Source: Caballeronia sp. SBC1 (GTDB taxonomy: Bacteria; Pseudomonadota; Gammaproteobacteria; Burkholderiales; Burkholderiaceae). From it: a stretch of 64,000 nucleotides of DNA. Under the pieces are notes generated by a model. The model was not told the origin of the DNA and made no database searches. It saw only the letters and a list, made by a program, of their open reading frames with translations. The position numbers and the translations under genes were made by a program. Position 1 is the first letter of the stretch, and every line of letters starts with the position of its first letter. The stretch is from contig NZ_CP049156.1 in the NCBI RefSeq assembly GCF_011493005.1, positions 3,720,001 through 3,784,000 of the forward strand. The letters run 5' to 3'. Below are positions 25,997-34,570 of the stretch, piece after piece.

Positions 25997-27688
25997 ATGA
26001 GACCATTGTTTAAGAAAGGGCGCTACGCAGCGGGGGCATCGCTTATAGCCCTCGCTGTGATTTGCGCTTTGATCATCCCGCCGACCAATGCACCGGCTCA
26101 AACGCAAGGTGCGGTTAAACCAGCTACGCCCGCCGCAACGAGTGCGGCCAAACCGGCTAATCAAAATAGCGCCAAGCCCAACATCCTTGTGATTTTCGGC
26201 GATGACATTGGCCAGTCGAATGTCAGTGCTTACACGCACGGGCTGATGGGTTACAAGACGCCGAACATCGATCGTATTGCGGCAGAAGGGATGATGTTCA
26301 CGGACTACTACGCGGAAAATAGCTGTACCGCTGGCCGCTCGTCGTTCATCACCGGCCAGGTGCCGCTGCGCACCGGGCTGTCCAAGGTCGGCGCGCCGGG
26401 TGCTCCGGTCGGTCTGCAAAAAGGCGACATCACCATTGCGCAAGCGCTCAAACCTCTTGGCTACGCAACCGGTCAGTTCGGCAAGAACCACCTTGGCGAC
26501 AAGAATGAATACCTGCCGACGAATCATGGCTTCGACGAGTTCTATGGCAACCTCTATCACCTGAATGCCGAGGAGGAGCCCGATCGTCCGTACTGGCCGA
26601 AAGACAAGAACGACCCTTATGCGAAGAACTTTTCTCCGCGAGGCGTCATTCACAGCACAGCTGACGGCAAGGTAGAAGACACCGGTCCGCTCAATGCCAA
26701 GCGGATGGAAACCATCGACGATGAAACGGGCGCGAAGGCGGCTGACTTCATCACCAAGCAAGCGAAGGCCGGCACTCCGTTCTTTGTATGGATGAACTTC
26801 ACGCGCATGCACGTGTTCACGCACGTCAGGCCCGAGTTCAAGGGCAAGAGCGGCATGCCCGGCAATGAATATGCCGACGGAATGTGGGAACACGATCAGG
26901 ATGTCGGCAAGTTGCTCAAGCTGCTCGACGACCTGAAGATAGCGAAGAACACCATCGTGATCTACACGACCGACAATGGGCCGAATATGTTCTCCTGGCC
27001 TGATGCAGCCATGACGCCGTTCCGCAGCGAGAAGGACTCCAACTGGGAAGGCGCGTTCCGCGTGCCGGCCATGGTGCGCTGGCCGGGCGTGATCAAGCCG
27101 GGCGAGGTGTCGAACGATCTGTTCTCCGGGCTTGACTGGTTCCCGACCCTGCTCGCCGCAGCAGGCGACAGTGGCGTGAAGGACCGGCTGCTCAAGGGAT
27201 GGGCGCCAAAAGCAGGTGGCACCACCTTCAAGGATCACCTCGACGGCTACAACCAGCTACCGTATTTAACGGGCAAGGCTCCGAAGAGCGCGCGCACGGA
27301 GTTCTACTACTTCGATGACGACGGGCAACTGGTCGCCATGCGCTGGGAGCAGGACAACATGGCCTGGAAGGCAGTGTTCTGCGAGCAGCGTGCGCAGGGG
27401 AACCTGAACATCTGGCAGGACCCCCTGGTCTGCCTGCGCTTGCCGAAGATATTCAACCTGCGCATGGACCCTTACGAGCGAGCGGACATCACGTCGGATC
27501 AATACAACGACTGGCTGGTCAAGAACGCTTACCTGACTGGCATCGCGACATTGAAGGCGTCAACGTTCCTTCAGACCTTCGTCGCTTATCCGCCTAGCCA
27601 GAGACCGGCGAGCTTCAGCGTCGATGCGGTCCGGCGGCAAGTGGACAAGAAGATCGACGAGTCGTTCAAGAAGCGCGGGCTCGAGTAA
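25997..27688 (+). CDS. Exported type-I sulfatase (arylsulfatase family)
   Basis: 563 residues with a signal peptide (hydrophobic 11-28, cleavage near APAQT). Metal ligands start at IFGDDIGQS (D69, D70). The formylglycine motif is C110-T-A-G-R114 (NSCTAGRSSFITGQ), the Cys type that needs an FGE. GQFGKNHLGD and FTRMHVFTH, and later TTDNGPN, give further active-site His, Lys, Asp and Asn. It hydrolyses sulfate esters in the periplasm; the substrate is unknown. GGAGCAACACG precedes the ATG. A strong terminator follows immediately, closing the FGE-HAD-sulfatase unit. Confidence 0.92.
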   Translation: MRPLFKKGRYAAGASLIALAVICALIIPPTNAPAQTQGAVKPATPAATSAAKPANQNSAKPNILVIFGDDIGQSNVSAYTHGLMGYKTPNIDRIAAEGMMFTDYYAENSCTAGRSSFITGQVPLRTGLSKVGAPGAPVGLQKGDITIAQALKPLGYATGQFGKNHLGDKNEYLPTNHGFDEFYGNLYHLNAEEEPDRPYWPKDKNDPYAKNFSPRGVIHSTADGKVEDTGPLNAKRMETIDDETGAKAADFITKQAKAGTPFFVWMNFTRMHVFTHVRPEFKGKSGMPGNEYADGMWEHDQDVGKLLKLLDDLKIAKNTIVIYTTDNGPNMFSWPDAAMTPFRSEKDSNWEGAFRVPAMVRWPGVIKPGEVSNDLFSGLDWFPTLLAAAGDSGVKDRLLKGWAPKAGGTTFKDHLDGYNQLPYLTGKAPKSARTEFYYFDDDGQLVAMRWEQDNMAWKAVFCEQRAQGNLNIWQDPLVCLRLPKIFNLRMDPYERADITSDQYNDWLVKNAYLTGIATLKASTFLQTFVAYPPSQRPASFSVDAVRRQVDKKIDESFKKRGLE

Positions 27689-27699
27689 GCCGTCACCCT

Positions 27700-27744
27700 G
27701 CCGCGTCCTCCAGCTTGGTAGCCGGAGGACGCGGCTTCTTTTTT
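27700..27744 (+). terminator. Strong Rho-independent terminator after the sulfatase gene
   Basis: A 12-base perfect stem (27700-27711 pairing with 27724-27735) with a 12-base loop, followed by TTCTTTTTT. It lies 11 bases after the sulfatase stop and directly before the next gene. Confidence 0.9.
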
Positions 27745-27753
27745 GAAGAACCC

Positions 27754-30342
27754 ATGACCCAGACGCTCGCCACTCGTGCCAAAGCGACGCATCGTGAAAG
27801 ACGCGAGCGCATGCAAAGTGAGACCCGGACACATGAGAGCACGCAACCACTCGTGCCAGATGCTCCGAGTTTGCACATTGCGTGGCCGGCATTGCTTCTG
27901 CTTGCGTCGGGGGCGGCATCGCTGATCTATCAGGTCCTGTGGATCAAGCAGCTCACACTTGTGGTCGGCGCCGAGGTACTTGCGGTGACCACCGGCGTCA
28001 GCGCCTTTTTTGCGGGTCTGGCGTTGGGCGGATGGTTATTCGGACGCCTCGCCGACCGGCAGAAAAATCCGCTGCGTGTCTACGCAAGCCTGGAAATTGG
28101 CGTGTTGATATTAGCCGTGGGCGCAACCTTCGGTCTCGCTCACGCCGCTCAGCCGTTCGCGACGCTACAAGATCATGTGGGTGCGCTGGCTTGGCTCCTG
28201 CCCTTTGCGCTGGTCGGCATTCCCGCCGTCCTGATGGGCGGCACGCTGCCGGTCCTCATGCGCGCAGTCGCGCCGCTAGCCAAGCATATTGGCCGTGCCG
28301 GTGGTCGCTTATATGCAGCCAATACCGCCGGTGCGATCGTCGGAACACTAGTCGTCCCGTTTGTCCTGATTCCCGCGCTCGGTGTGTTGGGCAGCGCCCT
28401 CGCCGCCGCCGCGCTGAATGCCTCCGCTGCATTAGCCGCGCTGATCCTCAATCGCCGCGTGCATGCGCGCCTTCTAGTGGCGGCATCGCCACCTTCAGCA
28501 GCTCCGGCTACTGATCGCGCGCGGCTCGCCGTCGTACTGTATGCACTGGCCGGTGGCATTGCACTGGGCTACGAGGTCGTGTGGTCACAAGCTATCGTCC
28601 AGTTCATCAGCACCCGAAGCTTCGCCTTCTCAATCGTGTTGGCCACCTACTTATGCGGTCTCGTCCTTGGGAGCGCCCTGGTGTCACGTCATGTCGACCG
28701 CGTTCGTGATCCATGGGGAACGTTCGCGCTGCTGATCGCGGCGGCCGGTCTTGTTGCGCTGCTGCAGATCGCCTTCCTCGGCGAATGGTTATTGCAGGGA
28801 CAGGCACAGGTAGCCGGCGCGGTCTTCGCTGCAACGGGGAACATGTTCGCCGCCATGTGCGCGCGCTTCGCGCTTGCGGGTCTCTGCATCGTTTTCGTGC
28901 CAACCCTGTTGCTCGGTGCGGCGTTCCCCTTCGCGGTACGTCTTGGTGTGAACGGCAGCCGCGTAGGGCGCGATGTCGGCGTCGTCATCGCGATGAACAC
29001 AGCGGGCGGCATAGCCGGCACGATGCTCACCGGCTTCGTCCTGATGCCGAAGCTAGGCATAGTTCATGCGCTTGGCGGGCTGGCCCTCGCGGCGAGCGTA
29101 GTCGGATTGATCGCGGTCTTTCGCGGTTCTGGCGCCCGTTTGTTCGCGCGCGCAAGCGTGCTTGCCCTTGCCGCATGCGCGCTATGCGCCGCGGTGTTCA
29201 CGCCTTCCGACCGGCTCGCCACGATGCTCACCAAAGCCCGTGGCGGCGACCTGACCTTCTATGCGGAAAGCGAGGGCGGAACCGTTGCGGTCGTTGCACA
29301 GAGGTCCGGCGAAAATCGCTTTAAACGCCTGTACATTCAGGGCGTATCCAATTCCGGCGACGCCATGACGTCGCTGCGTTATATGCGCTTGCAGGCCATG
29401 CTGCCGCTGATCATTCATCGCGGCACGCCGCGCTCGGCGCTGGTGATCGGCTTGGGGACCGGCATCACGGCAGGCGCGTTATTGCCTTATCCCGGTCTCG
29501 ATCACCGTGTTGTTGCCGAATTGCTTCCGGCCGTGGTGCGTGCGGCGCCGCAATTCAAGGGCAACTACGGCGTGAGCACGGACCCGCGCGTGGAGATCCG
29601 GCTGCACGACGGGCGGCGTGAACTACTGCGCAACTCGCAACGTTACGACCTGATCACGCTGGAACCACCCCCGCCGTCGGCTGCGGGTGTCGTCAATTTG
29701 TACTCGTCGGATTTTTACAGGTTGGCGGCGTCGCGCCTGCAACCGGGTGGCCTCGTCGCACAATGGTTGCCCCTGCCGACGCAAAACGAGGAAGACACGC
29801 GTGCGTTGATCAAGAGCTTCGTACAAGTGTTTCCCTATGCAACGATGTGGACCACCGAGCTGCACGAGATGATGCTGGTAGGTTCCATGGAGCCGATTGA
29901 ACTCGACGTGCCACGTATCAGCGAACGCTTCGGGCAACCGGGCGTTGCCGAGGCGCTGCGCGAGGTGGGTATTGCCTCCCCCGCCGCACTGCTTGCCACA
30001 TGGATAACGGATCGCGCCGGCCTCGAGTACTACGCCGCCGATGCGCAACCTGTGACCGACAACCGGCCGGGCATTGAATACGCTGCGTGGGTGCGCAGGG
30101 CCGACTTCCCCAAGGTACTGACTCAGTTGCTGGCCCTGCGCAGCGCCCCCCCGCTGCAGCGCGCGGATAACGCGTTCCTGGAAGCCATGCAAACCGAACG
30201 CAACACGTTGCAAGCCTTCTACGATGCGGGGCTGGCTGCTTATCGGGGGGATCGCGATGCGTGGCAGGCAAATGTCCGCCAGGTCATGCGCGACGATGAA
30301 AACAACCCGTACTACCGGTGGTTTGTCGGTGCAGGCGGCTAG
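27754..30342 (+). CDS. Fused MFS-type membrane / spermidine-synthase-like protein
   Basis: About 862 residues from ATG 27754; the longer frame begins with TTG inside the terminator stem and is rejected. Residues about 40-490 hold many membrane helices in two similar halves, of the type annotated as fused MFS/spermidine synthase. The C-terminal 330 residues form a Rossmann methyltransferase fold with SAM motif VIGLGTGITAG and LLPAVVRAAPQF. At the catalytic motif, where spermidine synthases have Asp in D-x-x-D-P-x-G-P, it reads ITLEPPPPSAAG, so true aminopropyl transfer is unlikely. The role is unknown. It begins 10 bases after the terminator, so it may rely on its own promoter or on read-through. 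Confidence 0.8.
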   Translation: MTQTLATRAKATHRERRERMQSETRTHESTQPLVPDAPSLHIAWPALLLLASGAASLIYQVLWIKQLTLVVGAEVLAVTTGVSAFFAGLALGGWLFGRLADRQKNPLRVYASLEIGVLILAVGATFGLAHAAQPFATLQDHVGALAWLLPFALVGIPAVLMGGTLPVLMRAVAPLAKHIGRAGGRLYAANTAGAIVGTLVVPFVLIPALGVLGSALAAAALNASAALAALILNRRVHARLLVAASPPSAAPATDRARLAVVLYALAGGIALGYEVVWSQAIVQFISTRSFAFSIVLATYLCGLVLGSALVSRHVDRVRDPWGTFALLIAAAGLVALLQIAFLGEWLLQGQAQVAGAVFAATGNMFAAMCARFALAGLCIVFVPTLLLGAAFPFAVRLGVNGSRVGRDVGVVIAMNTAGGIAGTMLTGFVLMPKLGIVHALGGLALAASVVGLIAVFRGSGARLFARASVLALAACALCAAVFTPSDRLATMLTKARGGDLTFYAESEGGTVAVVAQRSGENRFKRLYIQGVSNSGDAMTSLRYMRLQAMLPLIIHRGTPRSALVIGLGTGITAGALLPYPGLDHRVVAELLPAVVRAAPQFKGNYGVSTDPRVEIRLHDGRRELLRNSQRYDLITLEPPPPSAAGVVNLYSSDFYRLAASRLQPGGLVAQWLPLPTQNEEDTRALIKSFVQVFPYATMWTTELHEMMLVGSMEPIELDVPRISERFGQPGVAEALREVGIASPAALLATWITDRAGLEYYAADAQPVTDNRPGIEYAAWVRRADFPKVLTQLLALRSAPPLQRADNAFLEAMQTERNTLQAFYDAGLAAYRGDRDAWQANVRQVMRDDENNPYYRWFVGAGG

Positions 30343-30589
30343 CGTGACCGCAAGCGCGCAGACCTTGATCGCGCAGTTGCGCGCGAGTCTTGTGTCCCGG
30401 TGTCAGGTGAGTAGGCGAACGTCCACGTGCAGGCGCTGGCCGGGCGGCCGTGTAAGCGCCCGCCCGGCCCCGAGAACTATTCTGCGAGCGAGTTCGAGTT
30501 CGTTCTCGTCAGGATTTCAGTCACGTGACCCCATGCTCCAATACGACATCCCGGGTGATGTGACTGGATTTCTGTTGAACGACGGGTGG

Positions 30590-30986
30590 TCATGCGCACT
30601 CCCGGTCACGCTCCTGATGACGCGCGTGCAGCGCATGCAAATGGACTTTCGCACGCTCGGCTGCAACCAGTTCGCGTTTGCCTTTCAAGGTCGCGCTTTT
30701 GAACCGCGGGTCGCCCATCGCAGCGACGTACTTGTCCCACCGATACTTCTGATAGCGTCGAAAGATCCGGCCCGGGCAGGCCGTTGTCGCATGCAAGCAG
30801 CACGCCATAGTCAATATCAGGTCCGTCGTTGAGTTCGCGCAGAGCGGCGTCGAGCACCTCGTATCGCCGGGTCAACGGAACCGTGCGCTCAAACAGGACA
30901 TGGAAACGTTTGTACGGTAATACCGTACTTTGCAGCGCGGCCCGTTCAAGTGCTCGGATGACAAGGGGCAGCGGATTCGGGTCCAT
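30590..30986 (-). pseudogene. Frameshifted small conserved-looking gene
   Basis: ATG 30986 has a good ribosome-binding site (GGAGACTCGT) and begins MDPNPLPLVIRALERAAL. The frame stays sensible up to LACDNGLPGPD near 30775. A different minus frame then continues sensibly with FRRYQKYRWDKYVAAMGDPRF to a stop at 30590. At the switch the sequence is GGATCTTTCGACGC, where loss of two bases from a GAT-TTC-TTT-CGA type stretch would join the frames. The result is a protein of about 130 residues broken by a 2-base deletion (or a sequencing error). No function is recognised. Confidence 0.55.
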
Positions 30987-31418
30987 ACGAGTCTCCGGTT
31001 GAATAACATTCATCGTCACGCACTGCCGGCCTGAACGTAAATTGCGTTCGGCCCCGGCCCGTGCGATCAAGGTAAAAATTGACGCGTGTCTCCTGGTCCG
31101 CGATCACGCCATTTCGTTTCGGCGGATAAATTTGACGAGCTGTCAGGGGTTATCCGGTTGAACCGCGTGTTTGCATCGAAGCACGAATATCCGGCCCGAC
31201 ATGCCGCTGGCGTGCCAATATCGCCAATGCGAAAATCACTCGTTGCGCAAGCTTCTTGTGGTTGAGCTTGCTCGATCTGGTCAGCGAGCGAACCGTGAAA
31301 ACATCGCAGTACGCACGATCAGGAACGGCCTTCCCACTCCACACAGCTGCCCTTTTCGAAAGAGGCAGGTCCAACCGGCGTCGAGTACTGAACGAACCGG
31401 CTGGGCCATCAACGCACG
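30987..31418. other. Intergenic stretch without a recognised gene
   Basis: About 430 bases between the broken gene and the end of the six-gene envelope operon. The 157-residue minus frame across 31150-31623 overlaps the end of the repeat protein and is Cys/Arg-rich, so it is taken as a shadow. No clear terminator for the operon was found here. Confidence 0.4.
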
Positions 31419-32225
31419 TCATCTGGGAGCCGTAACAACGATGTACTGCACCTGAGTGCCAACGTATTGCGGTTGATACCAGTTCGGTCCGCAATGTTCG
31501 TAAGCAATGCCGTTCACCACGATGCTCGAGCAGCTCGGCGGCAACGATGCAACCGTCGCGCCGACAACCACCGCTGTGGTTACACCGACCGCTACGCCGA
31601 CTGCCACCGGGTTCGCATACCAACCGTCATCGTGATAGTGATCATCGTCGTGGTGATGATCGTCATCGTGATGACCGTCGTCGTGATGATGGTCATCGTC
31701 ATGGTGGTCGTCGCCGCCATTGTGATCACCGCCGCCATTGTGGTCACCACCACCGTTGTGGTCGCCGCCGCCGTTGTGGTCACCACCACCGTTGTGGTCG
31801 CCGCCGCCGTTGTGGTCACCACCACCGTTGTGATCGCTGCCGCCGTTGTGGTCGCCGCCGCCGTTATGACCACCGCCGTTGCTGCCACCGCCGTTGCCAC
31901 CACTGTTATGGCCGCCATCGCCGCCGTTGTTGCCACCACCGTTGTGACCGCCACTGCCGCCGCTGTGACCACCGCCACCGCCTCCGCTACTGCTATGGCC
32001 CACGCCACCGCCCGGATGCGCACCCATCTGCGGACCACCGCCCGGACCACCGGGGTGGAAACCGCCCCCGCCTCCGCCCCCGCCGCCATGAAAACTGCCT
32101 CCTGGTGGCGCGTGAATGCTCGTGCGCGCGCCGCCGCGAAAACCAAACGCCTGAACACTCAACGACGTCGCAAGAAAGACGCCGGCAATACCGGCAGCAG
32201 CAAGTTGTTTTGTGCGTGACATCAT
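31419..32225 (-). CDS. Exported Gly/Asp/His repeat protein
   Basis: 268 residues. Signal peptide (about 26 residues, cleavage near SVQAF). Then a Gly-rich region with His and Ser; nine tandem six-residue units HNGGGD (residues 120-173); a block of only His and Asp with one Tyr and Gly (HHDDDHHHDDGHHDDDHHH); and a C-terminal segment with a hydrophobic Val/Ala stretch, two cysteines and WYQPQYVGTQVQYIVV. The central part looks suited to binding divalent metals, possibly Ca for the Gly/Asp repeats and Zn, Cu or Ni for His/Asp. Its ATG overlaps the DUF2092 stop, so it is translationally coupled and last in the operon. Confidence 0.75.
   Translation of the reverse strand: MMSRTKQLAAAGIAGVFLATSLSVQAFGFRGGARTSIHAPPGGSFHGGGGGGGGGFHPGGPGGGPQMGAHPGGGVGHSSSGGGGGGHSGGSGGHNGGGNNGGDGGHNSGGNGGGSNGGGHNGGGDHNGGSDHNGGGDHNGGGDHNGGGDHNGGGDHNGGGDHNGGGDHNGGDDHHDDDHHHDDGHHDDDHHHDDDHYHDDGWYANPVAVGVAVGVTTAVVVGATVASLPPSCSSIVVNGIAYEHCGPNWYQPQYVGTQVQYIVVTAPR
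31707..31868 (-). repeat. Nine 18-base tandem repeats inside the Gly/Asp/His gene
   Basis: 162 bases encode nine copies of HNGGGD (variants HNGGSD and HNGGDD at units 2 and 9). Units differ at third positions, so the array is not freshly duplicated, but copy number may still vary between strains. Confidence 0.85.
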
Positions 32226-33040
32226 TCGCTCTCCTCATACGGCGTACGCGAAGCAGGCTTCAGCTCGATCGCTTTCGCATTCGCCGCAGGCCGGAAAGTA
32301 AAGGTCGACGCAGGAAACGCGGGATTGAGTTTCCAGTGATAGGTCACGACGTGTCGTGGACGCGCGTCCTGGGTTGTATCGACAATCTCCATGCGACACG
32401 GCAGCTGACGCGTTCCGCTCTGAATCCAGAGCTCCCAGTCGGCGCCCTTCTGCTGATACGCATAGTGATTGCACCAACGCGTATCCACGCGCTCCAGCCC
32501 GATGAAAAGCGCCGACGTCAACGTAACTTCATCCACCTTGCCGTTACCCCAGTAGAACAAATCCGCAAGCGGGGTATCGATGTTGTAATCCGTCGATAAC
32601 TCGCGCACCAGCAGGTCAATCGTGGCCGGCGCAGGGTTCTTCGAGTAGTAACCTTCGGTCGTATTGAAGATGGTGAATGTCTTGCCGTCGTAGATCATCC
32701 CCTTGGGACTGCGGCTTCCGGTAATCTCCGCTCTGAGACGATTCGGCCGCTCCACTTTCAGATCCGTTTCATGAAGAAACGCGACAGTCTGGCCGCTGTC
32801 GAGAACGGCATCGGTAGCAGATGTTGCGGTCACGTCGAAGCGGCTCAGCGAGCGCAGGTAGCGTCCCATGGACGACAACGCGTCGATAGCCTGCTGCTGG
32901 CGCTCGGATTGCGCAACAGCCGCTGGTATGACCGCTACGGCGCTCGCGGGCTCGGGGCTTGTTTGCGCGAATGCATTGACCGCGCTGATGCCCAACGCGA
33001 TAAGCATGCCGCGTATTGGTCGATGATAGTGTCTTGGCAC
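32222..33040 (-). CDS. DUF2092 exported protein
   Basis: 272 residues starting with GTG at 33040 after AAGGGGGCGAC; the next ATG lacks a ribosome-binding site. Signal peptide near residues 10-26 (cleavage after NAFAQ). The mature part is the DUF2092 family: QAIDALSSMGRYLRSL, then a beta-rich fold (LRAEITGSRSPKGMIYDGKTFTIF, LRHVVTYHWK-type strands) reminiscent of LolA/LppX-like lipid carriers. A role carrying a hydrophobic ligand in the periplasm is possible but not established. It sits 9 bases after the upstream barrel gene, and its stop overlaps the next start. Confidence 0.85.
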   Translation of the reverse strand: MPRHYHRPIRGMLIALGISAVNAFAQTSPEPASAVAVIPAAVAQSERQQQAIDALSSMGRYLRSLSRFDVTATSATDAVLDSGQTVAFLHETDLKVERPNRLRAEITGSRSPKGMIYDGKTFTIFNTTEGYYSKNPAPATIDLLVRELSTDYNIDTPLADLFYWGNGKVDEVTLTSALFIGLERVDTRWCNHYAYQQKGADWELWIQSGTRQLPCRMEIVDTTQDARPRHVVTYHWKLNPAFPASTFTFRPAANAKAIELKPASRTPYEESE

Positions 33041-33049
33041 GTCGCCCCC

Positions 33050-34024
33050 TTATTGAAAAGTGGCGCTGATTGAAAGTTCGACCGCATTTCCCTTCGGGCG
33101 GTTACGCACTGCAAATTCATTGACCCATCGCAACGATGCCGACACAGGCGTGCTGCTCAGCTTCCCTGACCACGTTGCCGTCGGGCCGATCCCAAAGGAA
33201 TGGCCACTGGTGCCACCCGTCAAGTTGGCGAGACCACCGGTGTCGTCGCCGAGCTGCTGTATCCAGCCGCCGACCACACCAACACCCCATCCTCCCGTGA
33301 AGCGCTTGAGCGCAAGCAGGTCGAGCACGCTGATCGGGGCGTTGTGATAGTGCGTCTCGTTGTTGCCGGTATAGAACTCGACGCCGTAGTTCGCTGACAG
33401 CTCGACGTTATGCTCGGGCAGGAGCTTCGTGTAAGCGACAGTCGGTATGAACGTCCACGTATTCTGTCCGGCGTTGGCAAGACGGCTGAGACTGTAGGCG
33501 CCGGTAGGTGCGTATATGCCTACGCTCAACGCAATATGGTCGGTCTTGGTCAAGTGATATCCGGCCACGACCGGGGTAAAGAAAATATCCGCGAATTGCG
33601 TGGCGCTATCGTTTGGCAACCGTCCATTGAACGACGATACCGACGTGTATTGAAATGGCACGCCAAAAGACGATGCAAAGTTCCATCCTCCCGCTGTAAT
33701 GCCCCACGTCTTGACCGCGTTGAGGATGGTGTACGAGACGTTGAAATTGAGTCCGGCGGACACCGTCCCCGCGATCGGAATCGATTTGCTCTTCCCTAAC
33801 GATCCCTCGTAATAGATGGTCGAGACGGAAAAGATCCAGTCCGAAGTAGGCGGAACGATGCCGGCATAAGGCATGACCTGCATACCGGTTATCGGGCGCC
33901 CGATACCCCCTTCAGTCGCGCGGGCGGCGATTGGAATACCGAGCGCGACAGTGGCGAACGCGACTGCCGTCAGCTCCCGGTGCACACTTTTGCGCGCACC
34001 GGCCCGCTTGTTGTACGTGTCCAT
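33050..34024 (-). CDS. Outer-membrane beta-barrel, SphA / phenol-MetA-degradation family (copy 1)
   Basis: 324 residues from ATG 34024 with GGAG upstream. Signal peptide cleaved near ARATEGG, then GGIGRPITGMQVMPYAGIVPP, followed by alternating amphipathic strands to a C-terminal aromatic (SATFQ), the look of an outer-membrane barrel. Pfam groups this family under phenol degradation meta-pathway, but substrates are mostly unknown. It is a paralogue of the gene at 35992-36795 in the same operon. It lies 35 bases after the glycine-zipper gene. Confidence 0.8.
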   Translation of the reverse strand: MDTYNKRAGARKSVHRELTAVAFATVALGIPIAARATEGGIGRPITGMQVMPYAGIVPPTSDWIFSVSTIYYEGSLGKSKSIPIAGTVSAGLNFNVSYTILNAVKTWGITAGGWNFASSFGVPFQYTSVSSFNGRLPNDSATQFADIFFTPVVAGYHLTKTDHIALSVGIYAPTGAYSLSRLANAGQNTWTFIPTVAYTKLLPEHNVELSANYGVEFYTGNNETHYHNAPISVLDLLALKRFTGGWGVGVVGGWIQQLGDDTGGLANLTGGTSGHSFGIGPTATWSGKLSSTPVSASLRWVNEFAVRNRPKGNAVELSISATFQ

Positions 34025-34058
34025 GCCGACTCCTTCGCTAAGTGGTTTTCGCAATCAA

Positions 34059-34511
34059 TTACTGGACCGTGTAGCCGCGTCCCTGCATGCATGCACCGTA
34101 CGCGCGCCAGTACGTGTTCATCTCGGCTTGCTGGTTGGCTTGTGCGTTCTGCGCCTGGGCAGCGTGTTGCCGTCGGCTACGCGCCCCGCCCACCACGGCT
34201 CCAGCTGTCGCACCAACGGCTGCGCCGTGTCCCGGATCGTTGTGGTTCACGTCGCCAATGAGCGCGCCGGCCGCAGCGCCGCGAGCCGCGCCGCCCACTC
34301 GCGCGCCCGTAGGTCCCTGAGGCGGTGGCGGAGTGCCCGCAACAACCGCCGGATCGATGCCCGTGTTCTGCTTGGCCCAGGAATAACAAGCGCCGTCGTC
34401 CTGCGATTGCTTGCTGGGGCTTTGCCCATGCGCCGGATACACAGCGGGCTTGGCTGCAAACGCAGCGCTGCCGGTCATGGCAATCGCCGCTGTCAATAAA
34501 ATTGCTTTCAT
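34059..34511 (-). CDS. Glycine-zipper (YMGG-like) exported protein
   Basis: 150 residues. Signal peptide (MKAILLTAAIAMTGSAAFAA), a short region with Cys and Trp (GACYSWAKQNTG), then a glycine zipper with small-residue spacing (GAAAGALIGDV, GAAVGATAGAVVGGA), then a Gln/Ala-rich helix and YWRAYGACMQGRGYTV. Glycine zippers form tightly packed membrane helices, often in outer-membrane lipoproteins. The two Cys, one in each flank, could form a disulfide. GAGGTTGGT precedes the ATG. Part of the six-gene operon. Confidence 0.82.
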   Translation of the reverse strand: MKAILLTAAIAMTGSAAFAAKPAVYPAHGQSPSKQSQDDGACYSWAKQNTGIDPAVVAGTPPPPQGPTGARVGGAARGAAAGALIGDVNHNDPGHGAAVGATAGAVVGGARSRRQHAAQAQNAQANQQAEMNTYWRAYGACMQGRGYTVQ

Positions 34512-34570
34512 ACCAACCTCAATATCGATTAGTAAAACTTAGCTTCCAATGAATCCCGACCGATTCAATG

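Noticed and set aside
25859..27238. 459-residue minus-strand open frame
   Set aside because: Antisense to the sulfatase gene, which has all its active-site motifs.
27715..27753. Upstream extension of the MFS/spermidine-synthase-like gene
   Set aside because: Would start at TTG inside a terminator stem and encode an unlikely Gly/Phe stretch.
30912..30928. 17-base palindrome GTACGGTAATACCGTAC
   Set aside because: Falls inside the coding part of the broken gene and explains ordinary codons; no second copy seen.
31707..31868. Regular 18-base repeats that could suggest a CRISPR array
   Set aside because: No unique spacers, unit far too short, and the repeats encode HNGGGD in frame within an exported protein.
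31467..32599. Plus-strand low-complexity frames of 250 and 350 residues
   Set aside because: Mirror images of the Gly/Asp/His repeat array on the minus strand; no start signals.
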